A DNA stretch of 64,000 nt, taken from assembly GCF_000425285.1 (NCBI RefSeq), contig NZ_AUDD01000013.1, positions 31,229 through 95,228 of the forward strand, in the 5' to 3' direction. The translations under genes and the position numbers were made by a program. Numbering within the stretch: the first letter of the stretch is position 1; each line of letters opens with the position of its first letter. Below the pieces are notes generated by a model. The model searched no databases and was not told the DNA's origin. It was given only the letters and a program-made list of their open reading frames with translations. Below are positions 26,080 through 35,163 of the stretch, in pieces. The stretch is from Acidipropionibacterium jensenii DSM 20535 (GTDB lineage Bacteria; Actinomycetota; Actinomycetes; Propionibacteriales; Propionibacteriaceae).

Positions 26080-27423
26080 ATGAGTGCTCGCAGTACCGGG
26101 GGATCGTGGGGATTCCTCGAACGACAGGGGATCGCCAGACACCTTCTGTGGGGGTTCATCGCGGTCATCCTGTTCCAGACCGGCAATGGCATGGAGCTGG
26201 GCTTCTACTCCCGCTTCCTGCAGGACGCCAAGGGACTGACCGCCGGACAGGTGGCCTTCATGACCGCCGCCTACGGCATCGTCATCGCGATCGCCTCCTG
26301 GTTCTCCGGGTCGCTCGCCGATGCCTGGGGATCCCGCCGGGTGATGCTGCTGGGCCTGGTCGCCTGGCTGGTCTTCGAGCTGGTCTTCCTGTGGGGCGGC
26401 GTCACCACCGGCACCTACTGGGTGATGGTGGTGGGATATGCGCTGCGCGGCTTCGGCTATCCGCTGTTCTGCTACGGCTTCCTCGCCTGGGTGACGATGG
26501 ACACCCCCGATGAGCACCTCGGACGAGGGGTCGGCTGGTTCTGGTTCGCGCAGTCCCTCGGGATGGGCGCCCTGGGTGCCTACATCCCCAGCTGGTTCCT
26601 CATCCCCGCCTTCGGCGAGATGGGCACCCTGTGGATGTCCTTCGTCTTCGTGATCGCCGGCGGACTGCTGGCCATTCTCCTGGTGCGTCGTCCCAAGGAG
26701 CTCCAGACTGCTGCGGACGCTGCCGGCGCCCCCTCGGTGACCGAGACCCTCGGCGGTCTGGTGCGCGGCGTGACGATCCTCGGCGAGCACCCCAAGACCG
26801 CCATCGGCGGCGTCGTCCGAATCATCAATCAGGCCGCCTACTACGGCATTCCGGTGTTCTTCGCGCCGTGGATCGTCGGCACCGTCGGGATGAGCCAGGA
26901 GAAGTGGCTCACCGTCTGGGGCACCCTCAACCTGGCGAATGTCTTCGCCAACCTGGCCTTCGGCTACATCGGCGATGCAATCGGCCGGGTGCGCACGGTC
27001 GCCTGGTTCGGTGGTGGGGGATGCGCCGTCGCGGTCTTCCTGATGTGGTGGTTCCCCAGCCTCTGGGGCGCCAATGTGGCTGCCGAGATGGTGGCCGGGA
27101 TCCTCTTCGGGATCGGCCTGGCGGCCTATGTGCCGCTGTCGGCGATCATGCCCCTGCTGGCTCCCGACCGTCGTGGCTCGGCGGTGGCCATCCTCAACCT
27201 CGGCGCCGGGCTGTCGAACTTCGTCGGACCGGCCCTGGTTCCGCTGGCCGGACCGATCGGGGTCGGCGGCCTGATGATTCTCTACGCCGTGCTGCACGTG
27301 GTCGGCGGCGGCATGACCTATCTGCTCGAGCCCTCGAAGAAGGACGGCGGCAGCGGTGCGACCGGGGCAGGGACGGGGCCGAGGTCGTCGGCGCCGGTGA
27401 GTCCCGAGCCCGTTTCCAGGTGA
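26080..27423 (+). CDS. MFS permease, RbtT/DalT/CsbX-like polyol transporter
   Basis: Twelve-helix transporter, 447 residues. GNGMELGFYSRFLQDAKGLT in helix 1 and RGFGYPLFCYGFLAWVTM are typical of the RbtT/DalT/CsbX subfamily (ribitol, arabinitol and similar polyols). The helix 2-3 loop is GSLADAWGSRRVM. ATG at 26080 with GAGAG upstream; GTG at 26059 is an alternative. The long upstream gap carries palindromes that may bind a regulator. A perfect 40-bp palindromic terminator follows. The exact substrate is not determinable. Confidence 0.82.
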   Translation: MSARSTGGSWGFLERQGIARHLLWGFIAVILFQTGNGMELGFYSRFLQDAKGLTAGQVAFMTAAYGIVIAIASWFSGSLADAWGSRRVMLLGLVAWLVFELVFLWGGVTTGTYWVMVVGYALRGFGYPLFCYGFLAWVTMDTPDEHLGRGVGWFWFAQSLGMGALGAYIPSWFLIPAFGEMGTLWMSFVFVIAGGLLAILLVRRPKELQTAADAAGAPSVTETLGGLVRGVTILGEHPKTAIGGVVRIINQAAYYGIPVFFAPWIVGTVGMSQEKWLTVWGTLNLANVFANLAFGYIGDAIGRVRTVAWFGGGGCAVAVFLMWWFPSLWGANVAAEMVAGILFGIGLAAYVPLSAIMPLLAPDRRGSAVAILNLGAGLSNFVGPALVPLAGPIGVGGLMILYAVLHVVGGGMTYLLEPSKKDGGSGATGAGTGPRSSAPVSPEPVSR

Positions 27424-27494
27424 GTTCCGGGGCTGTGCTCGGATGAGTCCAGAGCCCGTCGTCAGGTGAGCCCGGGGTAGTCATCTCGGCGTGA

Positions 27495-27534
27495 AGTGAG
27501 CCCCCGTGAGTCGATCGACTCACGGGGGCTCACT
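27495..27534. terminator. Perfect 40-bp palindromic bidirectional terminator
   Basis: Arms 27495-27514 and 27515-27534 are exact inverse complements (core GTGAGCCCCCGTGAG) with no spacer. It lies between the convergent permease and aldo/keto reductase genes. Confidence 0.85.
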
Positions 27535-27557
27535 GTGTGGCCACTGGCCCTTCAGAC

Positions 27558-28370
27558 TCAGACCTCGAGGGGGTCTCCGCCGAGCCTGACCCCGGTGTCC
27601 ACGGCGTCGATCCTGGCGATCTGGTCGTCGGTCAGCACGAAGTCGAAGACGTCGAAGTTCGAGGCGATCCGCTCGGGGGTCACCGACTTCGGGATGACGA
27701 CGGTGCCCGCCTGCAGGTGCCACCGGATGATGACCTGAGCCGGCGTCTTGCCGACCTCCTGGGCGATCTCGACGATCACCGGGTTGGCGAGGTCCTTGGA
27801 CATGCCCAGCGGGCTCCACGCCTCCGGGCGGATGTCGGCGCTCTGCAGGGACTCGCGGAAGGCCTTCTGGGAGAAGGTCGGGTGCATCTCGATCTGGTCG
27901 ATGGCGGGGGTGGCGCCGTTGAGGTCGTCCAGGTGCTCCTGGTTGAAGTTGGAGACGCCGATCGACAGGGCCAGGCCCTCGGCCCGGAAGGCCTGCATGG
28001 CGTCCCACGCCTCGACGAACTGGCCCGGGTACTTCACCGCCGGCCAGTGGATGAGGTACAGGTTGACGTGGTCGAGGCCGAGCTTGGTGAGGCTGGTCTC
28101 CAGAGCCTGGCGGGCGGCGTCCTTGCGGTGGCTGCTGTTCCACAGCTTGGTGGTGATGAAGAGCTCGTCGCGCGGGACCCCGGAGGTGGCGATCGCACGG
28201 CCGACGCCCGCTTCGTTGCCGTAGATGGCGGCGGTGTCGATGTGCCGGTAGCCGGTGGCCAGAGCGGTGGAGACGGACTTCTCGGCGATGTCATCTGCGA
28301 CCTGCCAGGTGCCGAACCCGAGCTGGGGAATCGTGCGACCGTCGTTGAGCGTGATGTTGGGGACTGCCAT
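27558..28370 (-). CDS. Aldo/keto reductase, 2,5-diketo-D-gluconate reductase type
   Basis: NADPH-dependent barrel reductase, 270 residues, AKR5-like. GYRHIDTAAIYGNEAGVG carries D46 and Y51; the catalytic Lys is in FITTKLWN (K76) and His in YLIHWP (H109). The C-terminal GTVVIPKSVTPERIASNFDVFDF is the NADPH signature. ATG at 28370 preceded by GAGG. Such enzymes reduce keto-sugars or methylglyoxal-like aldehydes. It is divergent from argS across a 70-bp palindrome. Confidence 0.92.
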   Translation of the reverse strand: MAVPNITLNDGRTIPQLGFGTWQVADDIAEKSVSTALATGYRHIDTAAIYGNEAGVGRAIATSGVPRDELFITTKLWNSSHRKDAARQALETSLTKLGLDHVNLYLIHWPAVKYPGQFVEAWDAMQAFRAEGLALSIGVSNFNQEHLDDLNGATPAIDQIEMHPTFSQKAFRESLQSADIRPEAWSPLGMSKDLANPVIVEIAQEVGKTPAQVIIRWHLQAGTVVIPKSVTPERIASNFDVFDFVLTDDQIARIDAVDTGVRLGGDPLEV

Positions 28371-28499
28371 CTGGAACCTCCGTGAGTTGCTGGTGTTGTC
28401 CATCCAGATACAACACCACCACCTCCCGCAGATGTTCCACGCTGTCGGCCCGGCGTCGGTCCACCCCTTCTTCCCCACGCCCTTCCTCACGCTCTTCCT

Positions 28500-28569
28500 C
28501 ACGATGCTCGCGAAGTTCGACGATGCTCGCGCTATAGCGCGAGCATCGTCGAACTTCGCGAGCATCGTG
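28500..28569. repeat. Perfect 70-bp palindrome built from a 12-mer
   Basis: Bases 28500-28534 are the exact inverse complement of 28535-28569. Each arm contains two direct copies of ACGATGCTCGCG (28501-28512 and 28520-28531), so the whole holds two direct and two inverted copies around a central CGCTATAGCG. It lies between the divergent aldo/keto reductase and argS genes. It could form a cruciform, a 35-bp RNA hairpin or a multi-site operator. Confidence 0.9.
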
Positions 28570-28599
28570 GATGTCTGGGGGTGGATGTCTGGGGGTGGA
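28567..28599 (+). repeat. 14-bp tandem repeat next to palindrome
   Basis: GTGGATGTCTGGGG occurs twice in tandem, followed by a partial third copy (GTGGA), directly after the 70-bp palindrome and about 55 bp before argS. Confidence 0.6.
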
Positions 28600-28656
28600 C
28601 AGGGCCGGGCTGGGAGGGGGGGACGTCTCCGGGGGCCCTGTGGGAGAATGCGGATC

Positions 28657-30327
28657 ATGTCGTCTCTGCCCTCTCAGCTGGCTGCCCGCATTGAGTCCGT
28701 CACCGGGGTCGACCCGGAACTGCGTCCGGCCACCAAGCCCCAGTTCGGTCACTTCCAGTCCAATGTGGCGCTGCGCCTGGCGAAGTCGCAGGGGCGCCCG
28801 CCGCGCGAGGTGGCCGCCGACATCGTGGCCACGCTGGACGCCGCCGACCTGGTGGAGACCCCCGAGATCGCCGGCCCCGGTTTCATCAACTTCCGGCTGC
28901 GCACCGACCTGCTGGCCCAGGCGGCCTCCGAGCTGGTCGCCGATCCGCACGCCGGGATCGCCCAGGCCACCGATCCCCAGCGGGTGGTCATCGACTACTC
29001 GGCCCCCAATGTCGCCAAGCAGATGCACGTCGGCCACCTGCGCTCGACCATCATCGGCGACTGCTTCAACCGGGTGCTCACCGCCCAGGGCCACACCGTC
29101 ATCCCGCAGAACCACATCGGCGACTGGGGCACCCAGTTCGGCATGCTCGTGCAGTACATCGTCGAGCACAAGGTCGACGTCTCCGCCTTGGATCTGGCCG
29201 AGACCGAACAGCTCTACAAGGACTCCAAGAGGCTCTTCGACGCCGATCTGGACTTCGCCGACCGGGCCCGCAAGCGGGTGGTCATGCTGCAGAGCGGCGA
29301 CCCCCAGACCCGGTCCATCTGGACCTCCCTCATCACGGTCTCGCTGGCCGGGTTCAACCAGACCTACGCCCGCCTCGGCGTCCTGCTCACCGACGACGAC
29401 CTGGCCGGGGAGTCGATCTACAACGACGATCTGCCCCGGGTGGTCCAGGAGTTGGAGGCCGACGGGCTGGCCAAGGAGGACGACGGCGCGCTGTGCGTCT
29501 TCGTCAAGGGCGAGGACGCCCCGATGATCGTCCGCAAGAAGGACGGCGGCTACGGCTACGACGCCACCGACCTGGCCGCCATCCGCCGCCGGGTCGGCCA
29601 GCTGAAGGCCAACCGGATCATCTACGTCACCGATGTGCGCCAGCACCACCACTTCGACATGGTCTTCGCGGTGGCCCGGATGGCCGGCTTCCTACCCGAC
29701 GACGTCACGGCCGAGCACGTCGGCTACGGCATGGTGCTGGGCCCCGACGGCCACCCCTTCAAGACCCGCGACGGCGGCACGGTCTCACTGGCCAGCCTGC
29801 TCGACGAGGCCGAGGAGCACGCCGCACCGAACATCGCACTGGCCGCCATCAAGTACGCCGACCTGTCCAACGGTCTGCAGAAGGACTACGTCTTCGACGC
29901 CGAGCGGATGGTCCAGACTACCGGCGACACCGGCCCCTACCTTCAGTACGCCCACGCCCGGGTCTCCCAGATCCTGCGCAAGGCGGCCGCCGAGGCCGAT
30001 CCCCAGGTGGATCCGCAGGTCGACCTCGCCGGCCTGGACTGGGGCACCGTGACCGTTCTCGAGGAGCCCGCCGAACAGCAGCTGGCGCTGCTGCTGTCCC
30101 GGTTCGGGGAGACCGTCGAGGTGGTCGCCCACGACCTCACCCCGCACAAGCTGTGCACCTACCTCTACGACCTGGCCGGGACCTACTCCTCGTTCTACGA
30201 GAAGTGCCCGGTACTCAAGTCCGAGGGTCAGGTGCGCTCCTCCCGGCTGGCGCTGTGCGCCGCGACCCGGCGGGTCCTCGGCAGCGGACTCAATCTGCTG
30301 GGGATCGACGCCCCCGACCGGATGTGA
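28657..30327 (+). CDS. argS: Arginyl-tRNA synthetase
   Basis: Charges tRNA-Arg with arginine; class I synthetase, 556 residues. The HIGH motif appears as HVGHLRSTIIG (about 127-137) after the hallmark VVIDYSAPNVAKQMHVGH. The KMSKS-like loop is degenerate (PFKTRDGGTV), as is normal for ArgRS. The C-terminal anticodon-binding domain ends LNLLGIDAPDRM, the canonical ArgRS end. Start at ATG 28657; GAGAAT lies seven bases upstream, so it may be leaderless. A terminator hairpin follows. Confidence 0.97.
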   Translation: MSSLPSQLAARIESVTGVDPELRPATKPQFGHFQSNVALRLAKSQGRPPREVAADIVATLDAADLVETPEIAGPGFINFRLRTDLLAQAASELVADPHAGIAQATDPQRVVIDYSAPNVAKQMHVGHLRSTIIGDCFNRVLTAQGHTVIPQNHIGDWGTQFGMLVQYIVEHKVDVSALDLAETEQLYKDSKRLFDADLDFADRARKRVVMLQSGDPQTRSIWTSLITVSLAGFNQTYARLGVLLTDDDLAGESIYNDDLPRVVQELEADGLAKEDDGALCVFVKGEDAPMIVRKKDGGYGYDATDLAAIRRRVGQLKANRIIYVTDVRQHHHFDMVFAVARMAGFLPDDVTAEHVGYGMVLGPDGHPFKTRDGGTVSLASLLDEAEEHAAPNIALAAIKYADLSNGLQKDYVFDAERMVQTTGDTGPYLQYAHARVSQILRKAAAEADPQVDPQVDLAGLDWGTVTVLEEPAEQQLALLLSRFGETVEVVAHDLTPHKLCTYLYDLAGTYSSFYEKCPVLKSEGQVRSSRLALCAATRRVLGSGLNLLGIDAPDRM

Positions 30328-30352
30328 GATCCCTCGTCGACAGCAGGTGACC

Positions 30353-30384
30353 AGCGGCGGCCCGGGTGATCCCGGGCCGCCGCT
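30353..30384 (+). terminator. Terminator of argS
   Basis: AGCGGCGGCCCGGG (30353-30366) pairs perfectly with CCCGGGCCGCCGCT (30371-30384), loop TGAT, then a T-richer stretch (TTCTTGCTTGCG). Confidence 0.85.
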
Positions 30385-30510
30385 CAGTTCTTGCTTGCGA
30401 CTTTGGTTCTTGCTTTCGGATCAGTCCTGCCGGCCGGCGCAATCCGTCCCGTCGGCAAGCATGCCGACTCGGCCTGCTGGTTCAGTTCCTCCCGACTCAG
30501 GTTCCGCAGC

Positions 30511-31341
30511 TCAGTCCTGCCCGCCGGCCGCCCGGATGGCCTCCTCGGCCGCCTTCTTGGCGGTGGCCTGGTTGACCGAGTCGGGATGGTCCATCCGCCA
30601 GTTGGCCTGCCAGGCCGCCCCGATGATGCCGGCCCGGTTGAGCAGGGTGGCCGGGACGATCGGGGTCTCGAGCTTGAGGTACTTGAAGAACCGGGCATGG
30701 TCCTTGCTCACCCCGCCGCCCACCACGAACAGGTCGGGGGTGAAGAGCATCTCGACCACCTCGTAGTAGCGCTGGAGGCGCTTGGTGGCCCAGTCCTTGT
30801 AGGACATGTGCTTCTTGTCCTTGACGGAGGACGCGGCGCGCTTCTCGGCGTCGTACCCGTCGATCTCCAGATGCCCCAGCTCGGTGTTGGGCAGCAGGAT
30901 CCCGTCATTGATGATCGCGGTGCCGATGCCGGTGCCCAGGGTGGTGAGGATGACGACCCCGGGGACCCCCTTGGCAGCCCCGAAGTGCACCTCGCCGAGG
31001 CCGGCGGCGTCGGCGTCGTTGACGACGGTCACCGGGCGTCCGAGCTTGTCGGAGAGGTAGTCCTCGGCGTGCAGGCCGGCCCATCCCTGGTCGAGGTTCG
31101 CGATGAAGGGGATGACGCCGTGGCGCGTGGGGGCCGGGAAGGACACCCCGACCGGGCCGTCCCCGATGGAGTCGGCGAAGTGTTCGATGATCTCCCGGAT
31201 GACGGCGGCGACATTCTTGGGGGAGGACTTGTCGGGTGTGGCGATGCGCAGCCTCGGCTCCGCGATATCGCCCGCCTCCAGGTCGACGGGAGCTCCTTTG
31301 ATGCCAGATCCGCCGACGTCGATGCCCAGCACTGTGCTCAT
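30511..31341 (-). CDS. ppgK: Polyphosphate glucokinase
   Basis: ROK-family kinase, 276 residues, phosphorylating glucose with polyphosphate or ATP, typical of actinobacteria. The phosphate loop is LGIDVGGSGIKGAPVD (5-20); catalytic Asp lies in VVNDADAAGLGEV; the glycine-rich segment is TLGTGIGTAIINDG. The C-terminal part VGGGVSKDHARFFKYL fits PpgK. TAGTGT lies eight bases before the ATG with no Shine-Dalgarno. Followed by the YdbT-like gene only in position; that gene is upstream on the same strand. Confidence 0.95.
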   Translation of the reverse strand: MSTVLGIDVGGSGIKGAPVDLEAGDIAEPRLRIATPDKSSPKNVAAVIREIIEHFADSIGDGPVGVSFPAPTRHGVIPFIANLDQGWAGLHAEDYLSDKLGRPVTVVNDADAAGLGEVHFGAAKGVPGVVILTTLGTGIGTAIINDGILLPNTELGHLEIDGYDAEKRAASSVKDKKHMSYKDWATKRLQRYYEVVEMLFTPDLFVVGGGVSKDHARFFKYLKLETPIVPATLLNRAGIIGAAWQANWRMDHPDSVNQATAKKAAEEAIRAAGGQD

Positions 31342-31352
31342 GTCAGATCACA

Positions 31353-32900
31353 CTACTGGAGCGGAGGCGTCGGCGTCTCACGAGGATCGTCCGCCGATCC
31401 CGACAGTGCGGCGGTCTCGGCGCGTCGCGCGGCCCGGCACCGGTCCATCTCGGTGAGGAGCAGCTCGCGGGTGTCGCCGGCGTCCAGATGGCGGCACGAC
31501 AGCTGGACGGGTCCGGCAGGGATCTGGATACTCAGATCGGCCAGCCGAAGACGCCTCTGGAGCGGCCCCTGGTGCAGGCGGGTCGACTGCACCCGGGAGT
31601 GCGGGACCACCGCCCTGACCCGGGTGAACAGGCCGTGCCGCGCCACGATCACCCGGTCGTCGAGACCCCACCAGAAGGTCTGCCGGTCGAACCACCGCAG
31701 CCATCGGGCCCGGCGCGGAATCGGGTGCAGGTCCACCGAGTCCATCTGGAAGCCGGGCCACAGGGCGGCGACGGCCCTCGCCACCTGGTCGGCGGTGCCC
31801 ATCGGCAACAGCACCTTGGCCTCCAGCACGTCCGCCTCGGCGAGGCCGCCGAGAACCGTGACCTCGACCTTGTGCAGACCGGTGAGACGCCACAGCAGCG
31901 GCTGGCTCACCGCGATTCCCTGCACCCGGTGCACCGGCACGCTGCGGGTGGTCAGGGTGGTCATGCCGTGCACCACCTTGAGTCCGCGCGCCGACTGCAG
32001 CAGGGTGAAGTGCCAGTACTTCATCAGGGTCCCGGTGACCACCCGCACCGCCGCGACGACGGCGCCGACGACCAACGGGATGCTGACGACCTGCGCATCC
32101 AGCACCATCGGGACCACGATCCCGGCCGCGGCGAGCACCACGGTCCACAGGAAGTTGCCGGAGATGAAGGTGCCCAGGATGATCTGCCGGGGGGAGACTG
32201 CGGTGATCACCGACTCGTCGGTGCGCCGGTCGGCCCACACCGATCCCGGGGCCACCGGGGCGCCGACCTCGTCGGCGGTGGAGGTGAAGAAGTCGCGGAA
32301 CCGGTAGGCGTCGGCCCGTGTCAGGTACTCGATGGTGTGCGCGCTGGACCCTCCGATGTCGATCCGCAGCCTGGCCAGCCCGACCAGGCGGGCGGCGAAG
32401 GGCTGGATGACGTCGACCGACTGGATCTTGGAGCGCGCGATCCGGTCCGAGCTGTGGATGATGAACCGGCGGTCGACGCGGACCTCCTCGTCATCGATCC
32501 GGAAGGTGGTGGTGCGCCACTGGAGGAAGCCGATCACGGCCTGGACGAGGGCGACCCCCAGCACCACGGAGGCCCCCAGCAGGATGTTGCGGAGGGACGG
32601 CAGATCCTCGGTGGACTGCCAGTTGTCGAAGGCCTGCTTGACCATCCAGGCGATGACGCCGACCAGCACGATCCAGCCGCGCAGGATCGGGGTCGCCCAG
32701 TGGGGACGCTGCTCCTGAACCCGGGAACTGTGCTCCGGGGAGGTGGTCTGAATCGGGAGACGCTGCTCCGGCGAGGTGGTCTGAATCGGGAGACGCTGCT
32801 CCTGTGGACCAGTCGGGGACGACATGTCGGGGCCCGGGGAGGGCTGGGCGTGACTCGGGGGGAGCGGGTCGGGAGTCGGGGACGAGGGGTTCGTGCTCAC
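31353..32900 (-). CDS. YdbT-like protein with bacterial PH (DUF304) domains
   Basis: Membrane protein of 515 residues. A disordered Pro/Ser/Gln-rich N-terminus contains an 11-residue tandem repeat (RLPIQTTSPEQ, from a 33-bp DNA repeat at about 32735-32800). Then come paired helices (ILRGWIVLVGVIAWMV, NILLGASVVLGVALVQ) and a DUF304 domain (TTFRIDDEEVRVDRRFIIHSSDRI), with two further helix pairs and PH-like domains. The GTG start overlaps the YdbS-like gene by GTGA. YdbS/YdbT pairs are linked to envelope stress in Bacillus; the molecular role is unclear. Confidence 0.85.
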   Translation of the reverse strand: MSTNPSSPTPDPLPPSHAQPSPGPDMSSPTGPQEQRLPIQTTSPEQRLPIQTTSPEHSSRVQEQRPHWATPILRGWIVLVGVIAWMVKQAFDNWQSTEDLPSLRNILLGASVVLGVALVQAVIGFLQWRTTTFRIDDEEVRVDRRFIIHSSDRIARSKIQSVDVIQPFAARLVGLARLRIDIGGSSAHTIEYLTRADAYRFRDFFTSTADEVGAPVAPGSVWADRRTDESVITAVSPRQIILGTFISGNFLWTVVLAAAGIVVPMVLDAQVVSIPLVVGAVVAAVRVVTGTLMKYWHFTLLQSARGLKVVHGMTTLTTRSVPVHRVQGIAVSQPLLWRLTGLHKVEVTVLGGLAEADVLEAKVLLPMGTADQVARAVAALWPGFQMDSVDLHPIPRRARWLRWFDRQTFWWGLDDRVIVARHGLFTRVRAVVPHSRVQSTRLHQGPLQRRLRLADLSIQIPAGPVQLSCRHLDAGDTRELLLTEMDRCRAARRAETAALSGSADDPRETPTPPLQ

Positions 32901-33385
32901 AGCCCGGCGTCCGCGGTCTCGGCGATGGCGGTGATCCGGTCTCGCAGCACGGTGGCCTCGGCGAGCGTCATCCCCGGGATGGCGGCGTTGCTGGAGGGAC
33001 AGGCGGTCACCAGCTCCACCGAGGCCAGTCCGAAGTGGCGGTCGATGGGCCCGGAGTTGATGGTGACGCTCTGCATCCGGCCGTAGGGGACGATGGTGAG
33101 TCGGCGGAACCACGGCCCCGAGCGGATGCACAGATCGGTGCCGCGCTCGCACCAGCCCCAGGCGGCCACGATGGGCGTCATCCGGATCCATCGCCAGCCG
33201 GTCCACGCGATTCCGAGGACGCCGGCGGCCAGGCCGGCCCACCAGGTCCACAGCAGCCCGAGGCCGACCACCACGGCCACGGTCAGCAGTCCCCAGGTGA
33301 GGATGACGGACAGTCTCCTGACGGTCGTGTAGCGCGGCGAGACCGGTTGCCAGACCCCGCCCGGCGGGTCGAAGAGATCATCCAT
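32897..33385 (-). CDS. YdbS-like protein with bacterial PH (DUF304) domain
   Basis: Membrane protein of 162 residues: two helices (VILTWGLLTVAVVVGLGLLW, GLAAGVLGIAWTGW) followed by a DUF304 PH-like domain (CERGTDLCIRSGPWFRRLTI, VPYGRMQSVTINSGPIDRHFGL). The ATG at 33385 follows TAGCGT by seven bases, a leaderless layout; a GTG 9 bp upstream is possible. Coupled by overlap to the YdbT-like gene, and the two proteins probably form a complex. Confidence 0.88.
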   Translation of the reverse strand: MDDLFDPPGGVWQPVSPRYTTVRRLSVILTWGLLTVAVVVGLGLLWTWWAGLAAGVLGIAWTGWRWIRMTPIVAAWGWCERGTDLCIRSGPWFRRLTIVPYGRMQSVTINSGPIDRHFGLASVELVTACPSSNAAIPGMTLAEATVLRDRITAIAETADAGL

Positions 33386-33499
33386 GGCCCTCACGCTATC
33401 GGTAGCGCCACAGCGGCCGGCCGCCCGGACCGATGGCGTCGCACCACCACAGCCGGAAGACGTCGGCGTTCCCCCGGGCTCCCGGCCCGGGTCAGCGTC

Positions 33500-34240
33500 T
33501 CAGACCCCCGCGACCTCCTCGCGGATGACGGCGGCCAGCCGCTCGTGGTTGGCGGTGATCTCGCCGATGAGTCCGCCCACCGACACGCAGCCGATCCCGC
33601 CGGGGTGGGCCGGGTCCTCGACGGTGATCCCGACCGCCCCGACCCCCAGCGTGACGTCCTCCTGGGAGAAGGCGTAGCCGTGGTCGCGCACCCAGGAGAT
33701 GTCGGCGGCCAGCTCCTGGCGGCTCACCAGGGAGTTGTGGTTGAAGGGCCGGAAGGGGGCTCGCGACAGGTACTCCTCGCGCTCCCCGTCGTCCAGGGCG
33801 GCCAGCGCCGCACGGCCGGCCGCCCCGGCGTGCAGCGGAAGGGTGCGCCCGGGCCGCAGCACCAGGGCGTCGATGCCGGTGCCCTGGACCCACCGGATGC
33901 ACACCGTCTCGTCGCCGCGGCGCACCGACAGGAAGGAGGTCATCCCGAAGGTCCGGGTGATGTTCGGCAGGATCGCGGTGATCGGCGCCCACTCCGTCAT
34001 GGCCTCCCGGGCGCCGTCGGCCAGATCGGTCAGTTTGAGGGTGAGGCTGGCGGCCGACTCATCGCGGAAGGTGGCCAGACCGGCCTCCTGGAGTCCGCCC
34101 AGCAGCCGGTAGACGGTGGAGCGGGGGATTCCGGAGGCGGTGGCGATGTCGGCCGGGCTCATCTCGCCGTGCAGGGCCAGCGTCTCGACCACGGTCATCG
34201 CCTTGGCCAGGGCTCCGACGGGTTGTTCAGAGGTACTCAT
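33500..34240 (-). CDS. IclR-family transcriptional regulator
   Basis: 246 residues. N-terminal winged helix (ALHGEMSPADIATASGIPRS then TVYRLLGGLQEAGLA, about 25-60) and C-terminal effector domain (LPLHAGAAGRAALAALDDGE, FSQEDVTLGVGAVGITVED). ATG preceded by AGGAAG. It lies 17 bp downstream of a second IclR gene on the same strand, next to the inositol genes, so both probably regulate that locus. The effector is unknown. Confidence 0.9.
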   Translation of the reverse strand: MSTSEQPVGALAKAMTVVETLALHGEMSPADIATASGIPRSTVYRLLGGLQEAGLATFRDESAASLTLKLTDLADGAREAMTEWAPITAILPNITRTFGMTSFLSVRRGDETVCIRWVQGTGIDALVLRPGRTLPLHAGAAGRAALAALDDGEREEYLSRAPFRPFNHNSLVSRQELAADISWVRDHGYAFSQEDVTLGVGAVGITVEDPAHPGGIGCVSVGGLIGEITANHERLAAVIREEVAGV

Positions 34241-34257
34241 GGGTCTTCCTATCCCAG

Positions 34258-35082
34258 CTATCCCAGCACCGGGGCATGGTCCGCGTCATGGGCGATCCCC
34301 TCGTGGTGGCCGAGCCGGGCGGACACGTCGGCGGCGGCCCGGGAGACCAGGTCGGCGGGCGGGCGCACGGCGCTGGTGCGGGCGTGGGCCGGGTCCACCC
34401 CGGTCAGCGTGATGGCCCCCTCGATCTCACCGCGCCGGTTGAGCACGGGTGCGCCGATGGTGGCGACTCCCGGGGAGGTCTCCTCGAGGTCGATCGCCAG
34501 GCCGGTGCGTCGGGCCTGGTCGGCGTCGGTCCGGAACCGGTTGCGGGTCTGGGCGGTGCTGCGGCCGCTGGGCCGGGTGGCCAGCAGCTGCTCCAGGGCC
34601 GCCTCGCGTTCGGAGGCCGGCATGAAGGCGACCAGGAGCAGGGAGGCGGCGCCGATGTCCAGCGGCAGGGAGTCCCCGACGCGCAGCGAGAACTGCGCCG
34701 AGACGAGGTCGCTGACCACCTCGATGCACACCGCCCGCAGGCCCCGGCGCACATACAGCGACCAGGTTCCGGCGGTGCTGGAGCGCAGCGGCCACAGCAC
34801 GTCGCGGCTGATCCGCTGGATGTCCAGCCGGCTCTCGACCAGCCCGCTCAGGGTCACGATCTTGGAGCCGATCCGGTAGCGGCCGCGCTGGGTGCCGTGC
34901 TCCACCCAGCCGGCCTCGCACAGATTGGCGACGAGCCGGTAGACGGAGCTCACCGGCTCCCCGATGCTCTCGGCGATCTGGGGGACGCCGGCCTGCCCCA
35001 GCGCACGCAGCGTGTCGAGCACGGCGTTCGCCTTCGAGACGATCTCCACGCCATTGCCGAGCTGGGCTGTCGTCATGGTCAT
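34258..35082 (-). CDS. IclR-family transcriptional regulator
   Basis: About 274 residues with N-terminal helix-turn-helix (AGVPQIAESIGEPVSSVYRL) and an IclR effector domain (GDSLPLDIGAASLLLVAFM, DLEETSPGVATIGAPVLNRR). Start is ATG 35082 or 35076; a GTG at 35094 is also in frame. It sits just after the iolEGB operon and its terminator on the same strand. Tandem IclR genes beside a catabolic locus suggest a dedicated inositol or polyol response (inference). Confidence 0.88.
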   Translation of the reverse strand: MTMTTAQLGNGVEIVSKANAVLDTLRALGQAGVPQIAESIGEPVSSVYRLVANLCEAGWVEHGTQRGRYRIGSKIVTLSGLVESRLDIQRISRDVLWPLRSSTAGTWSLYVRRGLRAVCIEVVSDLVSAQFSLRVGDSLPLDIGAASLLLVAFMPASEREAALEQLLATRPSGRSTAQTRNRFRTDADQARRTGLAIDLEETSPGVATIGAPVLNRRGEIEGAITLTGVDPAHARTSAVRPPADLVSRAAADVSARLGHHEGIAHDADHAPVLG

Positions 35083-35099
35083 AACACCTATCACAGGAA

Positions 35100-35138
35100 G
35101 AACTGCGCCAGCGGCGCGTCGCGTCGCTGGCGCAGTTC
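35100..35138 (-). terminator. Terminator of the iolE-iolG-iolB operon
   Basis: GAACTGCGCCAGCG (35100-35113) pairs perfectly with CGCTGGCGCAGTTC (35125-35138), 11-nt loop. It lies 25 bp after the iolB stop and just before the IclR start, separating the two units. Confidence 0.8.
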
Positions 35139-35163
35139 CCGGTCTCGTCGGGCGGGGTGTCGC

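Noticed and set aside
28456..28568. Symmetrical peptide FDDARAIARASSNF read on both strands
   Set aside because: It is only the translation of the 70-bp palindrome. The neighbouring genes have clear starts outside it.
30391..32307. Long plus-strand frame opposite ppgK and the YdbT-like gene
   Set aside because: It spans two well-supported minus-strand genes and their junction and has no domain of its own.
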